A DNA stretch of 46,974 bases from Verrucomicrobiota bacterium (GTDB lineage: Bacteria > Verrucomicrobiota > Verrucomicrobiia > Opitutales > Opitutaceae): assembly GCA_023457035.1 (NCBI GenBank), contig JAEWNN010000079.1:1-46974 (forward strand), given 5' to 3'. Below, in pieces: positions 1 to 8,420 of the stretch. The notes under the pieces were generated by a model. It ran no database searches, was not told the DNA's origin, and saw only the letters and a program-made list of their open reading frames with translations. Each line of letters begins with the position of its first letter. Position 1 is the stretch's first letter. Both the position numbers and the translations under genes were made by a program.

Positions 1-1590
1 GTGGCGGCGGCCGGCGGGCTGTACCTGCTGGTGGTGGCGCTGGCCACGCTGCTGTTCCTCGCGCTGCCCCGCTTCCAGATCGAGAACTCGCTCGGGTTCC
101 TCCAGCTCAAGAACCGGCGGTCGCTCAGCGGCTTCTCGGAGACGGTGCGGCTGGGCGACGTGACGGACATCGCGATGGACCGGACGACGGCGCTGCGCGC
201 GGAACTGGACGACCCGGCACAGGTGCCTGCGCTGCCGTACTGGCGCATGGTTGCACTCGACGAATACCGCGACGGGACCTTCCGGACGAGCAAGGGGCTG
301 CAACAACACGAGCGGCGAATCGCCACGACCCGGCAGGTGGCGGGACGACGTTCGGCGGGAGGCCCGGAGCCGGTGTGGACTTTCTACTACGAGGCCGGCG
401 TGAGCCGGTTCCTCCCGATCACGGGCGAGTTCGCGCGGCTGCGGCTGCGCGAGGCGCGGGCGCTCGTCGCCAACGACCGCGCCGGCACGCTGGCGCTGCG
501 CGAGGAGCCGCAGGCGATGTTCGCGTTCCGGATCGAGGGGCTCGACCTCGGCGGGGGGCTGGCCGATCCCGGGCTGGCGGCGGCGGTGCGGCGGGCCGGC
601 GGCGCCGCGGTGGACGCCGGGGCGTACCCGGGGACGCTGCTGGCGGTGCCCGCCGGCGAGGGAAACGCTGCGGTGCTCGACGCGATCGTGGCGGAGATCA
701 CCGGGGGCGGCACGTTCGCGGCGGCGGAGTTCGCGGAGCGGGCGGTCGACTGGCTGGAGCGCCGGCATCGGTACTCGATGCGTTCGATCGTGCCCGCCGG
801 CGGCGAGGATGTGCTGGTGCGGTGGTTGCGCAGCGCGGAGCCGGGGCACTGCGAGCTGTTCGCCGGCGGGTTCGCGCTCCTGGCGCGACAGGCGGGCTTC
901 CCGGTGCGGATCGTGACCGGGTTCAAGGGCGGCGCGTGGAACGCGTTTGAGCAGTACTACATGGTGCGCAACTCCGACGCCCACGCGTGGTGCGAACTCT
1001 ACGACGAGCAGGGTCGGTGGCTGCGGGTCGACCCCACGCCGGGTGCGAGCGGGGAGGCGGCCGCGGCCGCCGCGGGCGCTGCCGGGCGTGTGACGGAAGT
1101 GGACCGCAGTTGGGCGGCTCGTCTGGATGCGCTGCGCATGCTCTGGTACCGGCGGATCGTGAACTTTGACCGCAGCGCGCAGGACGAGATGGCGGATTCG
1201 CTCAAGGAGAAGGCGCGGCAATCGGGGCAGGCGTTGATCACGACGCTCGACCGCTGGGGCCGACAGCTGAGCGCTTGGCTGCGGGGACCGTGGAGCTTCG
1301 GCCGGGTGGTGCGCGCGGGGGGCGCGGTGGTGTTGGTCGTGGCGGCGGCGTGGAGCGTCTGGCATTGGCGGCACCTGTGGTGGAATCGGTGGATACGCCG
1401 TGGGCGCGGCGATCCGGTGCGCCGCGAGGCCGGCCGCTGGCTGCGGCGGCTCGCGCGGGTGCGGGACGATGCGCGGGCGCGGGTGGCGCTGCGCCAGCTC
1501 GAGCGGCTGCGCTACGGCCCGGTACAGGGGCGCCCGGCGCCCGGCCCGGTTTTCCGGGCGGCGCGGCGGGCTTGGCGGGTGTTGCGCTGA
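1..1590 (+). CDS. Transglutaminase-like (TgpA-type) membrane protein, 5' partial
   Basis: The frame is open from base 1, so the gene probably begins before the window. What remains starts with a hydrophobic helix (residues 5-25), followed by a periplasmic stretch and a transglutaminase core. The papain-like triad is visible: Cys284 in GHCELFAGG, His328 in SDAHAWCEL and Asp344 in RVDPTP. A second hydrophobic segment lies near residues 432-452, followed by a basic cytoplasmic tail. TgpA-family proteins carry a bundle of N-terminal helices before the core; only the last seems to be inside the window. The family often sits with MoxR ATPase and DUF58 genes, which cannot be checked here. Substrate unknown. 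The fold and triad are clear; the exact start is not. Confidence 0.82.
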   Translation: MAAAGGLYLLVVALATLLFLALPRFQIENSLGFLQLKNRRSLSGFSETVRLGDVTDIAMDRTTALRAELDDPAQVPALPYWRMVALDEYRDGTFRTSKGLQQHERRIATTRQVAGRRSAGGPEPVWTFYYEAGVSRFLPITGEFARLRLREARALVANDRAGTLALREEPQAMFAFRIEGLDLGGGLADPGLAAAVRRAGGAAVDAGAYPGTLLAVPAGEGNAAVLDAIVAEITGGGTFAAAEFAERAVDWLERRHRYSMRSIVPAGGEDVLVRWLRSAEPGHCELFAGGFALLARQAGFPVRIVTGFKGGAWNAFEQYYMVRNSDAHAWCELYDEQGRWLRVDPTPGASGEAAAAAAGAAGRVTEVDRSWAARLDALRMLWYRRIVNFDRSAQDEMADSLKEKARQSGQALITTLDRWGRQLSAWLRGPWSFGRVVRAGGAVVLVVAAAWSVWHWRHLWWNRWIRRGRGDPVRREAGRWLRRLARVRDDARARVALRQLERLRYGPVQGRPAPGPVFRAARRAWRVLR

Positions 1591-1698
1591 TCCTCCATGT
1601 GGCGGCGGGCCGGCTCATGCGGCGACATGCGCGCCGGGACCGGCACGCGCGGAGGCGGAGTTTGACCGCGGGGCGGAGGTCTGTCGCTTGCGTTTCGC

Positions 1699-1722
1699 GG
1701 CCGGCGGCGATTCCCGCCGGCC
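1699..1722. terminator. Possible bidirectional terminator hairpin
   Basis: A GGCCGGCGG arm and a CCGCCGGCC arm enclose a short loop, between the convergent ends of the transglutaminase-like gene (stop at 1590) and the PEP-CTERM gene (minus strand, stop at 1748). There is no clear T-tract on either side, so factor-independent termination is only a guess from position and stem strength. Confidence 0.35.
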
Positions 1723-1747
1723 GTGCGAGACCGGTGGTGGGCGGTAC

Positions 1748-2545
1748 TCAGCCCCGCGGGTGAGAGAAATCCCGCCAGCAGAGCAGACCGAGCAGCGCGA
1801 GCACGCCGAGCACACCGTAGGTCGCCGGCTCAGGTACTGCGGTGGGCGCGGCGAGGAGGGTGGGAATGTAGTGATCCCGGTCCTCGATCATGCCGAAGGC
1901 CGAGTAGGCCCAGCTGTCGAGATTGAGCACGAAGTCGAAGGTGTAGTAGCCGGCCCCTCCAGCCGTGGTGTTGTGGAACAGACCGGCGAAGTGCCCTTCG
2001 ACCGCGCTCGGCTCGCTCTGCGACCAATAGGTGCCGTACGCCGAGTCCCAGAGAGCCGGCGAGAGTCCGGAGGCGATGAAGGACAGTTGGTAATCGATGA
2101 AGGCTCCGCTCTGGTTGGCGGCGTTCGTGGTGCCATCCCAGAGGCGGGAGTGGGCAGCCGGACCCCCATCCTGCGCGGAGAAGGTGAAGCGGGTGAGCGA
2201 CCGGTCCCAGAATGCGCGGATGTTCGGTGCGCCGAACTGGATGGGAACTTGGATGAAACCGGAAGCCGTGTTGCTGGGGCTGCCGGGCGGGGTCCAGTTG
2301 GTGCCGAAATAGTACTGGTCGGCAAGCGCGGGGGCGAAGCCGTGGAACAATTGGAGCCGCAGGTCGCGGTTCTCGGCCCCGAGGGAGAAGGTGGCCACGG
2401 CATTGACGCCGGACTGGGCATCGGCCTGCGAGTCGTAGCGGGTGACCGTGCCGGTGTAGGCGAAACGGTCGGTGTTCACGAGTACCTGGGCGCGGAGGGC
2501 TCCGAGGAGAGTGGTGGCCGCGAGGAGAAGGAGCAGATGGCGCAT
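1748..2545 (-). CDS. PEP-CTERM sorting-domain protein
   Basis: A 265-residue exported protein. It begins with a signal peptide (MRHLLLLLAATTLLGALRAQ) and ends with a PEP-CTERM anchor: the VPEPATYG motif, a hydrophobic helix and a short tail with arginine (CWRDFSHPRG). In known systems such proteins are recognised by an exosortase, processed at the C-terminus and sent to the surface or matrix, often together with exopolysaccharide genes. The middle is rich in aromatic, Asn, Gly and Ser residues and looks beta-structured; I recognise no enzymatic domain in it. No exosortase gene is present in the window. The polysaccharide cluster starts about 7 kb downstream, but any functional link is inference. 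Confidence 0.85.
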   Translation of the reverse strand: MRHLLLLLAATTLLGALRAQVLVNTDRFAYTGTVTRYDSQADAQSGVNAVATFSLGAENRDLRLQLFHGFAPALADQYYFGTNWTPPGSPSNTASGFIQVPIQFGAPNIRAFWDRSLTRFTFSAQDGGPAAHSRLWDGTTNAANQSGAFIDYQLSFIASGLSPALWDSAYGTYWSQSEPSAVEGHFAGLFHNTTAGGAGYYTFDFVLNLDSWAYSAFGMIEDRDHYIPTLLAAPTAVPEPATYGVLGVLALLGLLCWRDFSHPRG

Positions 2546-2714
2546 GATGGCGGTGGGTTGTGGATGGCACTTGAGCGGCTCGTTGTGCCGAGTGCGGCCA
2601 AGCTACCACAGCTGCGCCTTCGCCTGTATCGGGGCTTCCCTGAAAAGAGGGTCGGACCGGAGCGCACGGACGCGGTTCTTGCCAAAGTCCCCGGGCGTTA
2701 TAATCTGCGGGCCG

Positions 2715-3212
2715 ATGCACTCGCACGAAGTCTTCAAGCAGCTGCTCAAGCGCGTGAGCGCCAAGCAGGTCGCCGGGGAACTGGGTTTGTCGCTTTCGCT
2801 CGTGTACAAGTGGGCCGAACCCCCGGCCGAGGGCAGCGGGGCGGCGAACCCGTTGGATCGCATCGACGCGATCATCAAGCTCACCGGCGATGCGTCCCTG
2901 GCCCAGTGGGTGTGCGAGCGTTCCGGCGGTTTCTTCATCAAGAACCCGGAGCCCAAGGCTCATCCCTACGAGCTGATCCCGGCCACCAACAACATCGTAC
3001 AGGAGTTCGCGGATCTGCTGGGCGTGATCTCGACGGCGGTGTCCGACGGCAAAGTCACCGAAGAGGAGACCGAGCGCATCCGCAACCGCTGGGAGCAGCT
3101 CAAGTCGGTCACTGAGGGGTTCGTGCGGGCGGCCGAAGAGGGCAAACTGCCACCGGTGGCGCTGGCTTCGGTGCTCGGCAAGCCGGCGGCGGGCACCGTG
3201 GCGAAGAGCTGA
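2715..3212 (+). CDS. Putative HTH regulator resembling phage CII (CP76) proteins
   Basis: A 165-residue soluble protein. The start is the ATG at 2715; the frame is open upstream but that part overlaps the divergent promoter region and does not look coding. Residues 5-35 fit a helix-turn-helix: 'VSAKQVAGELGLSLSLVYKW' matches the way CP76/CII-type and other small phage regulators begin. The rest is helical and charged, including a segment with 'SDGKVTEEETERIRNRWEQL' that resembles the C-terminal helical part of that family. It is divergent from the PEP-CTERM gene, with 169 bp between the two starts. No other phage gene is nearby, so it is more likely a domesticated regulator than a prophage part. 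Its target is unknown. Confidence 0.6.
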   Translation: MHSHEVFKQLLKRVSAKQVAGELGLSLSLVYKWAEPPAEGSGAANPLDRIDAIIKLTGDASLAQWVCERSGGFFIKNPEPKAHPYELIPATNNIVQEFADLLGVISTAVSDGKVTEEETERIRNRWEQLKSVTEGFVRAAEEGKLPPVALASVLGKPAAGTVAKS

Positions 3213-3512
3213 ACGGCGTTCCGGTCGAGGGCGAGGCAGCGGACGGTGGCCGGTGGCCAGTGGCGAGGCACCGCTCCGCGCGACGCGCTCACGCGCGTCG
3301 CGACGTCCCGATCCCTCGCGCTTCCGCATCGGTGTTCTCTGCCGTACGGCAGAGCGGTCACCTTCCTCTCCGTGCGTCACGCCGTCGCGCGAGAATCTTC
3401 CGCCGGTTTGTCCCCTCGTCTCCAGAGTCGGGATTCAGTGTGCCGCCCACAACCCATAGCCTACTGGCAACCGGCAACCGTTTTCCGGCAACCGGCCACC
3501 GGGCGGACCGGC
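3213..3512. repeat. Intergenic mirrored heptamer repeat with REP hairpin and 18-bp palindrome
   Basis: There is no gene here. Heptamers of the GGTGGCC/AGTGGCG type run forward at 3244-3264. Complementary heptamers (GGCAACC, GGCCACC) run at about 3459-3502. Between the arms lie a reverse-orientation REP-like hairpin (3281-3300, arms CGACGCGC/GCGCGTCG) and the perfect 18-bp palindrome CTCTGCCGTACGGCAGAG (3337-3354). The block separates the convergent CII-like and xylanase genes and could terminate transcription from both sides. Confidence 0.7.
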
Positions 3513-4667
3513 TCAATCGGCCGGGGCGGCCTGCGCGCGGCGCAGGGTGTCCCGCACGGCGTCGAGCGCCGGTTTCGGCGTCCCGGCGCGATCGAAGAGG
3601 ACGGGGTAGTCGGTGCGGCCGCGAATCGGCCAGCCGTTGAGCCAGGAGGTGCGGTCGGTCACGCCCCACACGGTCACCCGCGTGATCGAGCGATGGTGTT
3701 TGGCGAAGACCGCGAAGATCTCGGCGTAGCGGCGGGCGAGCTCGGCCTGCCGGTCCGCGGGCAGCCCGTCCCGATAGGGATCGAGCTCCGGCGCCTGCGC
3801 GAAGACCTTCCCGATCTCGGCCCCGAGGTAGTGGTCGGGTCGTGGAAGAACGGTGACGTCGAGCTCGGTGAACATCACCTTGAGCCCGGTGGACGCGAGG
3901 TCGGTGATCGAGGTGTCGATCTCGGCCGCGGTCGGAGACTTCAGCAGGTAGTGGCCCTGCGAACCGATGCCGTCGATGTGCAGGTCGCGGGCGCGGATCG
4001 CCTGCACGAGCTTGAGCACGCCGGCGCGCTTCGCGGGGTTCTCGAGGGAGTAGTCGTTGTAGTACAGTTCGGCCTCGGGGTCGGCCTCGTGGGCGGCCGC
4101 GAAGGCGGCAAAGATGCCCTCCTCGCCGAGGATCCGGTACCAGGGTTTGTCGGTGCGCAGCGTGCCGTCCTCGTCGCGGATGGCCTCGTTGACGACATCC
4201 CACCCGGCGACCTGGCCGCGGTAGCGGCCCACGACGGTGCGGATGTGCTCGCGCAGGCGGCGGAGCAGTTCCTCGCGGGAGACTTCGCCGCCATCGGCGT
4301 TCTGGAAGACCCAGTCGGGGGTCTGCGAGTGCCACATCAGCGTGTGGCCGATCACTTGTTTGCCTTCGCGCCGGCCGAGGGCGACGAAGCGGTCGGCGAG
4401 GGCGAACTCGAAACGGCCCGGCGCGGGCTGGAGATGCTGCCACTTCATGGCGTTCTCGGCTGTGATCGAGTCGAAGTGGGTGGCGACGATGTCCGCGCCG
4501 ACCCGGTCGTCACCGGTGATTTGCTCGGCGTTGATGGCGACGCCGAGGTGAAACAGATCGCGCGAGAGGTCGCGGAGTGCGACCGGGGCCGCCGGTTCGG
4601 TCTTGGGGCTTTGGCAACCGAGCAGCGCGAGGAATGCGAGGGGGAGGAGTCGGTGGGGGAGAGACAT
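3513..4667 (-). CDS. GH10 endo-1,4-beta-xylanase, lipoprotein
   Basis: A 384-residue glycoside hydrolase family 10 enzyme that cleaves internal beta-1,4 bonds of xylan with retention of configuration. I chose the ATG at 4667 because it gives a lipoprotein signal: MSLPHRLLPLAFLALLGC, with the acylated cysteine at Cys18; the frame continues upstream but only as low-complexity Arg/Pro/Ala sequence. Family landmarks seen: ENAMKW near residue 71, GHTLMWH near 107, acid/base Glu161 in WDVVNEA, nucleophile Glu268 in FTELDVT, and the late VTVWGVTDRTSW segment. The length fits a single catalytic domain without a carbohydrate-binding module. The lipobox suggests anchoring to a membrane, probably facing the periplasm or the surface. 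It is divergent from the RluA gene with a gap of about 125 bp. Confidence 0.95.
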   Translation of the reverse strand: MSLPHRLLPLAFLALLGCQSPKTEPAAPVALRDLSRDLFHLGVAINAEQITGDDRVGADIVATHFDSITAENAMKWQHLQPAPGRFEFALADRFVALGRREGKQVIGHTLMWHSQTPDWVFQNADGGEVSREELLRRLREHIRTVVGRYRGQVAGWDVVNEAIRDEDGTLRTDKPWYRILGEEGIFAAFAAAHEADPEAELYYNDYSLENPAKRAGVLKLVQAIRARDLHIDGIGSQGHYLLKSPTAAEIDTSITDLASTGLKVMFTELDVTVLPRPDHYLGAEIGKVFAQAPELDPYRDGLPADRQAELARRYAEIFAVFAKHHRSITRVTVWGVTDRTSWLNGWPIRGRTDYPVLFDRAGTPKPALDAVRDTLRRAQAAPAD

Positions 4668-4792
4668 GGGGCGAGAGCGAAGCGGGAAGCGTCTGCCGCG
4701 CCAACCGGACCGCGTGCGAACTATGGGACGGTGGCGCGGCGCACCCGCTGCACCCTTGTCAGTGGCGGATGCGGCGCCCACGCTGGTTGCGC

Positions 4793-5794
4793 ATGGCCAC
4801 CTTGAAACACTCCTGGCGCGTCGGCGCCGCGCAGCAGGGCATCCGCCTCGACCACTTCCTCTTCGAGGCGTTGCCGAAGGCGCTCGGGCGGGAGGTGTCG
4901 CGCGCGCAGGTGCGGCGGCTGGTCCTCTCGGGGTTGGTGGCTCGCAACGGGCGGCGGGAGCAGATCGCCACCTATGAGCTGCGCGAAGGCACACGCATCG
5001 AGGTGTTCCTCGATCCGGCGAAGTTCGACGTCGGAGGGGCGGCCGGGATGCGGCAGGCGATCCTGCGCGACTATGCCTGGACCCCCGAGCGTATCCTGTT
5101 TGAGGACGAGTGGCTCCTCGTGGTCGACAAGCCCGCCGGCCTGCCCACGCAGCCGACGGTGGATGAGGCGCGGGCGAGCGTGTTCGCGACATTGCAGACC
5201 TTTCTCGACCGGCGAGCCGGCGCGAAGACCTACCTGGGGCTCCACCACCGACTCGACCGCGACACCTCGGGCGTGCTGCTCCTCACCAAGGACCAGAAGG
5301 CCAACGCCGGGGTGACGGCGCTCTTCGCCGGCAAGACTGCGCAGAAAACCTACCGGGCCCTGGCGGTGACCGGACCGACGTGCCCGGCGACTTGGGCGGT
5401 CGAGAACCATCTCGGCGTGGTCGGTCGGGTCGGCAAGGCCAGCAAGTTCGGCGCGGTGCGCAGCGGCGGCGATGCGGCGCAGACGTCGTTCCGCCTGCTG
5501 GAACGGCTGCCCGGTGCGCTGCTGATCGAGGCGCAGCCGCACACCGGCCGCACGCACCAGATCCGCGTGCACCTGGCCGAGGGCGGGCATCCGATCTTCG
5601 GCGACGGCTTGTACGGCGGCCCGGCGCAGCTCAAGGCGGCCGGCGGGGTGTTCGTGCCGGTGCCGCGGGTGCTGCTGCATGCGGCGCGGCTGGAGTTCCC
5701 GCATCCCCTCACCGGGCACGCGGTCGCGGTCGAGAGCCCGCTGCCGGAGGACTTCGCGGAGTGCCTGCGGCTGGCGCGGGGTGTTGCGCGGTGA
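4793..5794 (+). CDS. RluA-family RNA pseudouridine synthase
   Basis: A 333-residue enzyme that isomerises uridine to pseudouridine in rRNA or tRNA. An S4-like RNA-binding region occupies roughly residues 15-75. The catalytic domain contains the family motif HHRLDRDTSG with the active-site aspartate at Asp155, then LLLTKD, QKTYRAL and the 'HTGRTHQIRVHL' motif. An in-frame ATG at 4769 would add eight residues (MRRPRWLR); neither start has a strong ribosome-binding site, so the exact start is uncertain. The target uridine cannot be read from sequence. The GNAT gene follows within about 15 bp and may be co-transcribed. Confidence 0.93.
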   Translation: MATLKHSWRVGAAQQGIRLDHFLFEALPKALGREVSRAQVRRLVLSGLVARNGRREQIATYELREGTRIEVFLDPAKFDVGGAAGMRQAILRDYAWTPERILFEDEWLLVVDKPAGLPTQPTVDEARASVFATLQTFLDRRAGAKTYLGLHHRLDRDTSGVLLLTKDQKANAGVTALFAGKTAQKTYRALAVTGPTCPATWAVENHLGVVGRVGKASKFGAVRSGGDAAQTSFRLLERLPGALLIEAQPHTGRTHQIRVHLAEGGHPIFGDGLYGGPAQLKAAGGVFVPVPRVLLHAARLEFPHPLTGHAVAVESPLPEDFAECLRLARGVAR

Positions 5795-5809
5795 GGCGAT
5801 GTGCCGTTG

Positions 5810-6391
5810 ATGGTGGGCATGAACGCCGATCCCGAGGGACTGTTGCTGACCTGCGGCGCGGTCCGCGACCTGACCGATCTGCAGTTGCGCACGCTGTGCG
5901 CGCTGTACGACCGCGTGTGGCCTCCGTCGGGCGAGACGCTGGTCGAGCGGCGTGAGGCGGCGCGTGCCGACTGGGGGGGCGAGGCGCGGCAGTTCGCTGC
6001 GCTCTGGAGCGGAGACGCGCTGCGAGCCGTGGCCATGTGGTTTCCGCGGATCGTGCGGACGGCGAACGGCCCGCTGCGGGTGCAGGCGCTCGCTGGCGTG
6101 TGCAGTGACCCCGAAGTTCGGGGACGCGGCTTGGGGCGGCGGGTGGTCCGAGCGGCGTTTGGAGCCGTCGACCGTGGCGAGTACGCGGTGGCATTGTTCC
6201 AGACGCCGGTCCCGGAGTTCTACGCGAAGCTCGGCGCGCGCCCGGTGGTGAACGGGTTCCGCAACTCGCGGTTCAAGGCGGGGGATCGAGGCACGGCGGA
6301 GCGGCCGTGGTGGGATCCTCATGTGATGATCTACCCGGCGGGTTTCCCGTGGCCGGAAGGGCCGATCGATCTGCTGGGTCCGGGTTACTGA
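5810..6391 (+). CDS. GNAT-family N-acetyltransferase
   Basis: About 193 residues. The acetyl-CoA-binding motif A is visible as 'VCSDPEVRGRGLGRRVVRAA', that is, the V-x-P-x-x-R-G-x-G-x-G/A signature, followed by a strand and the 'FYAKLGARPV' segment typical of the GNAT C-terminal half. Candidate starts are GTG 5801, ATG 5810 and ATG 5819; all lie directly behind the RluA stop at 5794, so the two genes are probably one transcript. The substrate is unknown; it could be a small molecule or a protein amine. Confidence 0.85.
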   Translation: MVGMNADPEGLLLTCGAVRDLTDLQLRTLCALYDRVWPPSGETLVERREAARADWGGEARQFAALWSGDALRAVAMWFPRIVRTANGPLRVQALAGVCSDPEVRGRGLGRRVVRAAFGAVDRGEYAVALFQTPVPEFYAKLGARPVVNGFRNSRFKAGDRGTAERPWWDPHVMIYPAGFPWPEGPIDLLGPGY

Positions 6392-6697
6392 GTCAGGCGG
6401 CACGGGGCGGATTGGCCCATTCCACGAGCAGGCGATCGGTTCGCTGGAGTGCGCTGATGGACGCTGATGCAGAGGCGAGGGCGCCGGTTGCCAGTAGCCA
6501 GTGGACGGTTGCCGGTGGACAGTGGGCCGGACGTAGCGACGCGCGTGAGCGCGTCGGTGCCTTGCTACCGACCACTGGCAACCGGCTACTGCCGACCGGA
6601 AACCGCTCACCGGCAACCGGCCACCGGCCGCCGCACACCGCGCGAAGGAGGGCATCGGGTTGTTGCCTCATCGTGACGGGTTGGAGTTCAAATTGCC
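6392..6697. repeat. Mirrored heptamer arms around a GTAG REP hairpin
   Basis: A non-coding spacer. Six clean forward heptamers (GGTTGCC, AGTAGCC, AGTGGAC, GGTTGCC, GGTGGAC, AGTGGGC) occupy 6486-6527. Then comes a REP-like element at 6533-6556 (GTAG, then arms CGACGCGC and GCGCGTCG around TGA). Reverse-complement heptamers fill about 6565-6627. It is the cleanest small example in the window of the arm-hairpin-arm layout. A 'CGCTGATGGACGCTGATGC' decamer-type repeat also lies near 6455. Confidence 0.8.
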
Positions 6698-7285
6698 TTG
6701 AACACGGGCCAGCGCACCGGAAGCTCCCGGGCAGTGCCCTCCACGTGCAAACCCGCCGGTCCCGAGCCGGCCGAAGCTGATTCTGCAGCCCTGAACAGGG
6801 GCGGGGGCGCGCTCACACCCGTCCGGCAGGAGATCATCGGGCTGTGCGCGGACACGCTGCAACAACTCGGGCTGCCGCGCTCGGTGGGGCAGATCTACGG
6901 CGCGATCTATGGGTCTGCGCGCCCCATGGCCTTCGCGGACGTGGTGGCGGCGCTGGGCATCAGCAACGGCTCGGTCAGCCAGGGGCTGCGCTTCCTGCGT
7001 GAGCTCGGCGCGATTCGTCCGGTCGAGGACCCGGAGGGACGGCGCGAGGTGTTCGTGGCCGAGACGGAGCTGCGCAAGCTGCTGGGCGGCGTGCTCGAGC
7101 ACCGCTTCCGCGCCCCGCTCGAGGCTAGTTCGGAGCGCTTGAAGAACATGGAGCTGCGCCTGGTCGAGGCGGACGAGCCGCAACGCGAGTTCCTCGAGCA
7201 GCGCATCGACAGTCTGCGCATCTGGCATCGCAAGGCGCTGCACGCCCTGCCGCTGCTGCAGCTGTTCCTCGGGCGAAAATCATAA
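6698..7285 (+). CDS. GbsR/MarR-type winged-helix transcriptional regulator
   Basis: Up to 195 residues from a TTG at 6698; an internal start near residue 30-40 is possible because the first 35 residues are low complexity. The core carries a winged helix: 'MAFADVVAALGISNGSVSQG' followed by 'LRFLRELGAIRPVEDPEGRR', the recognition helix and wing expected of GbsR-like members of the MarR superfamily. The C-terminal half is helical and probably forms the dimer. No ligand-binding residue can be named. It is isolated by repeats on both sides, so its target genes are not obvious. Confidence 0.75.
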   Translation: MNTGQRTGSSRAVPSTCKPAGPEPAEADSAALNRGGGALTPVRQEIIGLCADTLQQLGLPRSVGQIYGAIYGSARPMAFADVVAALGISNGSVSQGLRFLRELGAIRPVEDPEGRREVFVAETELRKLLGGVLEHRFRAPLEASSERLKNMELRLVEADEPQREFLEQRIDSLRIWHRKALHALPLLQLFLGRKS

Positions 7286-7368
7286 TCTGGAAATCGGGAA
7301 CTCAGGGGAACGGAAGACGGAGGACGGACGACAGGAATATTAGCCACAGATAACGCAGAAGATAGAAT

Positions 7369-7392
7369 GTAGGAGCCTGCTTGCAGGCGATC
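7369..7392 (+). repeat. REP-like hairpin, GTAGGAGCCTGC type
   Basis: GTAG head, then GAGCCTGC and GCAGGCGATC arms around a short TT loop. The same 24 bases recur at 7652-7675 and, reversed, at 8264-8287. The layout (GTAG tetranucleotide plus imperfect palindrome) matches REP sequences known from Pseudomonas and relatives. Confidence 0.75.
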
Positions 7393-7651
7393 TGGACGAC
7401 GGAAATAGCGAATGTGGAAATCAGGAAAACAGGAACGGACCGGACACTGGAGGACAGACGACGGAATACGGAGGACGGAAGGCAGATGACGGACGACAGA
7501 AGGTAACAAAGAGAACGAAGACGGAAGACAGAGGACGGAAGATTTAACCACAGAGGACGCAGAGAGCACAGAGAACGGACGGCAGACGACGGAAGACAGA
7601 ATATTTGGCCACAGATAGCGGAGATACCACAGATATAGCAGATGACAGAAG

Positions 7652-7675
7652 GTAGGAGCCTGCTTGCAGGCGATC
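7652..7675 (+). repeat. REP-like hairpin, GTAGGAGCCTGC type (outer left)
   Basis: Identical over 24 bases to 7369-7392 and to the reverse complement of 8264-8287. With the latter it encloses the inner pair at 7848 and 8111. Confidence 0.75.
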
Positions 7676-7847
7676 CGGACGACGGACGACAGAGAACGGA
7701 AGAGGGAGGACAGAGGACGGAAGACAGACCACAGAAGGTAACGAAGAGAACGAAGACGGAGGACAGAGGACGGAATATTTAGCCACAGAGAACGCGGAGA
7801 GCACTGAGAGCAGACGACGGAGCTAGAAGCTAGGAGTCAGGGTTGTT

Positions 7848-7871
7848 GTAGCGAAGCTCGTGAGAGCTTCG
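7848..7871 (+). repeat. REP-like hairpin, GTAGCGAAGCTC type (inner left)
   Basis: GTAG head plus CGAAGCTC and GAGCTTCG arms around GTGA. A perfect 24-base inverted copy stands at 8111-8134. It is a stem variant of the GTAGCGACGC family found at 6533, 25802, 33557, 41883 and 43543. Confidence 0.75.
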
Positions 7872-8110
7872 AGTCGGAGATCAGTCAGGACGCAGGGTTG
7901 CGGAATTGACCTGTCACTTTCGCACCTTGCCAGCAGTCACGGAGCAGCGAAATCGCGTGGGGCGCGGCCCTCTACGCGAACCCAGTTCACCACCATGCGC
8001 GCCACCAACAGCGCCCACGCAGTCACCTCCCCGGGAAGTGACGGGGCGAAGCTCGGCCGATGGGGAGGGGATAATGTGGAACTCAGGAAATCAGGAATGA
8101 ACGGAGGCAT

Positions 8111-8134
8111 CGAAGCTCTCACGAGCTTCGCTAC
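8111..8134 (-). repeat. REP-like hairpin, inner right copy
   Basis: Exact reverse complement of 7848-7871, ending in CTAC (GTAG on the minus strand). The 240 bp between the two copies hold no gene. Confidence 0.75.
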
Positions 8135-8263
8135 ATCGATCACTGACCACTCGTAGGCGCGCCAGCGCCGGAGATTCTTCCCGCGAGGGTAGAACGCCCA
8201 CCGTCCTCCGCTTGCCCGTTCCGGCTTTCCTGAGTTCCACATTCTACCGCGATTCGCGCCATA

Positions 8264-8287
8264 GATCGCCTGCAAGCAGGCTCCTAC
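8264..8287 (-). repeat. REP-like hairpin, outer right copy
   Basis: Exact reverse complement of 7369-7392 and 7652-7675. Reverse-oriented heptamer units follow immediately at 8290. Confidence 0.75.
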
Positions 8288-8420
8288 CTCTTCTACTGCG
8301 TACCGCCCACCGTCTACCGCCCACCGTCTACTGCCCACCGTCTGCTGCCCACCGTCCTCCGCCTGCCCGTTCCTGATTTCCTGAGTTCCACATTCTCCTT
8401 CGCTGTCGCTTCCCAATCCC

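Larger units (their letters stand above)
7286..8420. repeat. 1.1-kb non-coding repeat block with nested inverted REPs
   Basis: No convincing gene. The left half (7290-7835) is dominated by forward heptamers of the GGAGGAC/GGAAGAC/GGACGAC type with 'CCACAGA..ACGCAGA' decamer-like units. The right half (8290-8397) holds reverse-complement heptamers and octamer units. Inside are two nested inverted pairs of REP-like hairpins: outer at 7652-7675 (+) and 8264-8287 (-), inner at 7848-7871 (+) and 8111-8134 (-). Another copy of the outer type is at 7369-7392 (+). Octamer triplets (GGAACTCA/GGAAATCA) occur at 8077, with reverse copies at about 8222 and 8362. Confidence 0.8.

Noticed and set aside
2715..3212. 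Prophage, suggested by the CII-like regulator
   Set aside because: No integrase, structural, lysis or replication gene nearby.
3246..4805. Plus-strand frame over the GH10 gene
   Set aside because: Shadow of the xylanase; begins in the intergenic repeat block.
7310..7835. Small proteins in the 7.3-7.8 kb repeat block
   Set aside because: All frames there are translations of GGAGGAC-type units with low complexity, no ribosome-binding sites and no similarity to known families.
7286..8420. Possible CRISPR array because of many short repeats
   Set aside because: Units are contiguous 7- to 10-bp degenerate repeats with no equal-length unique spacers, and no cas genes are present.
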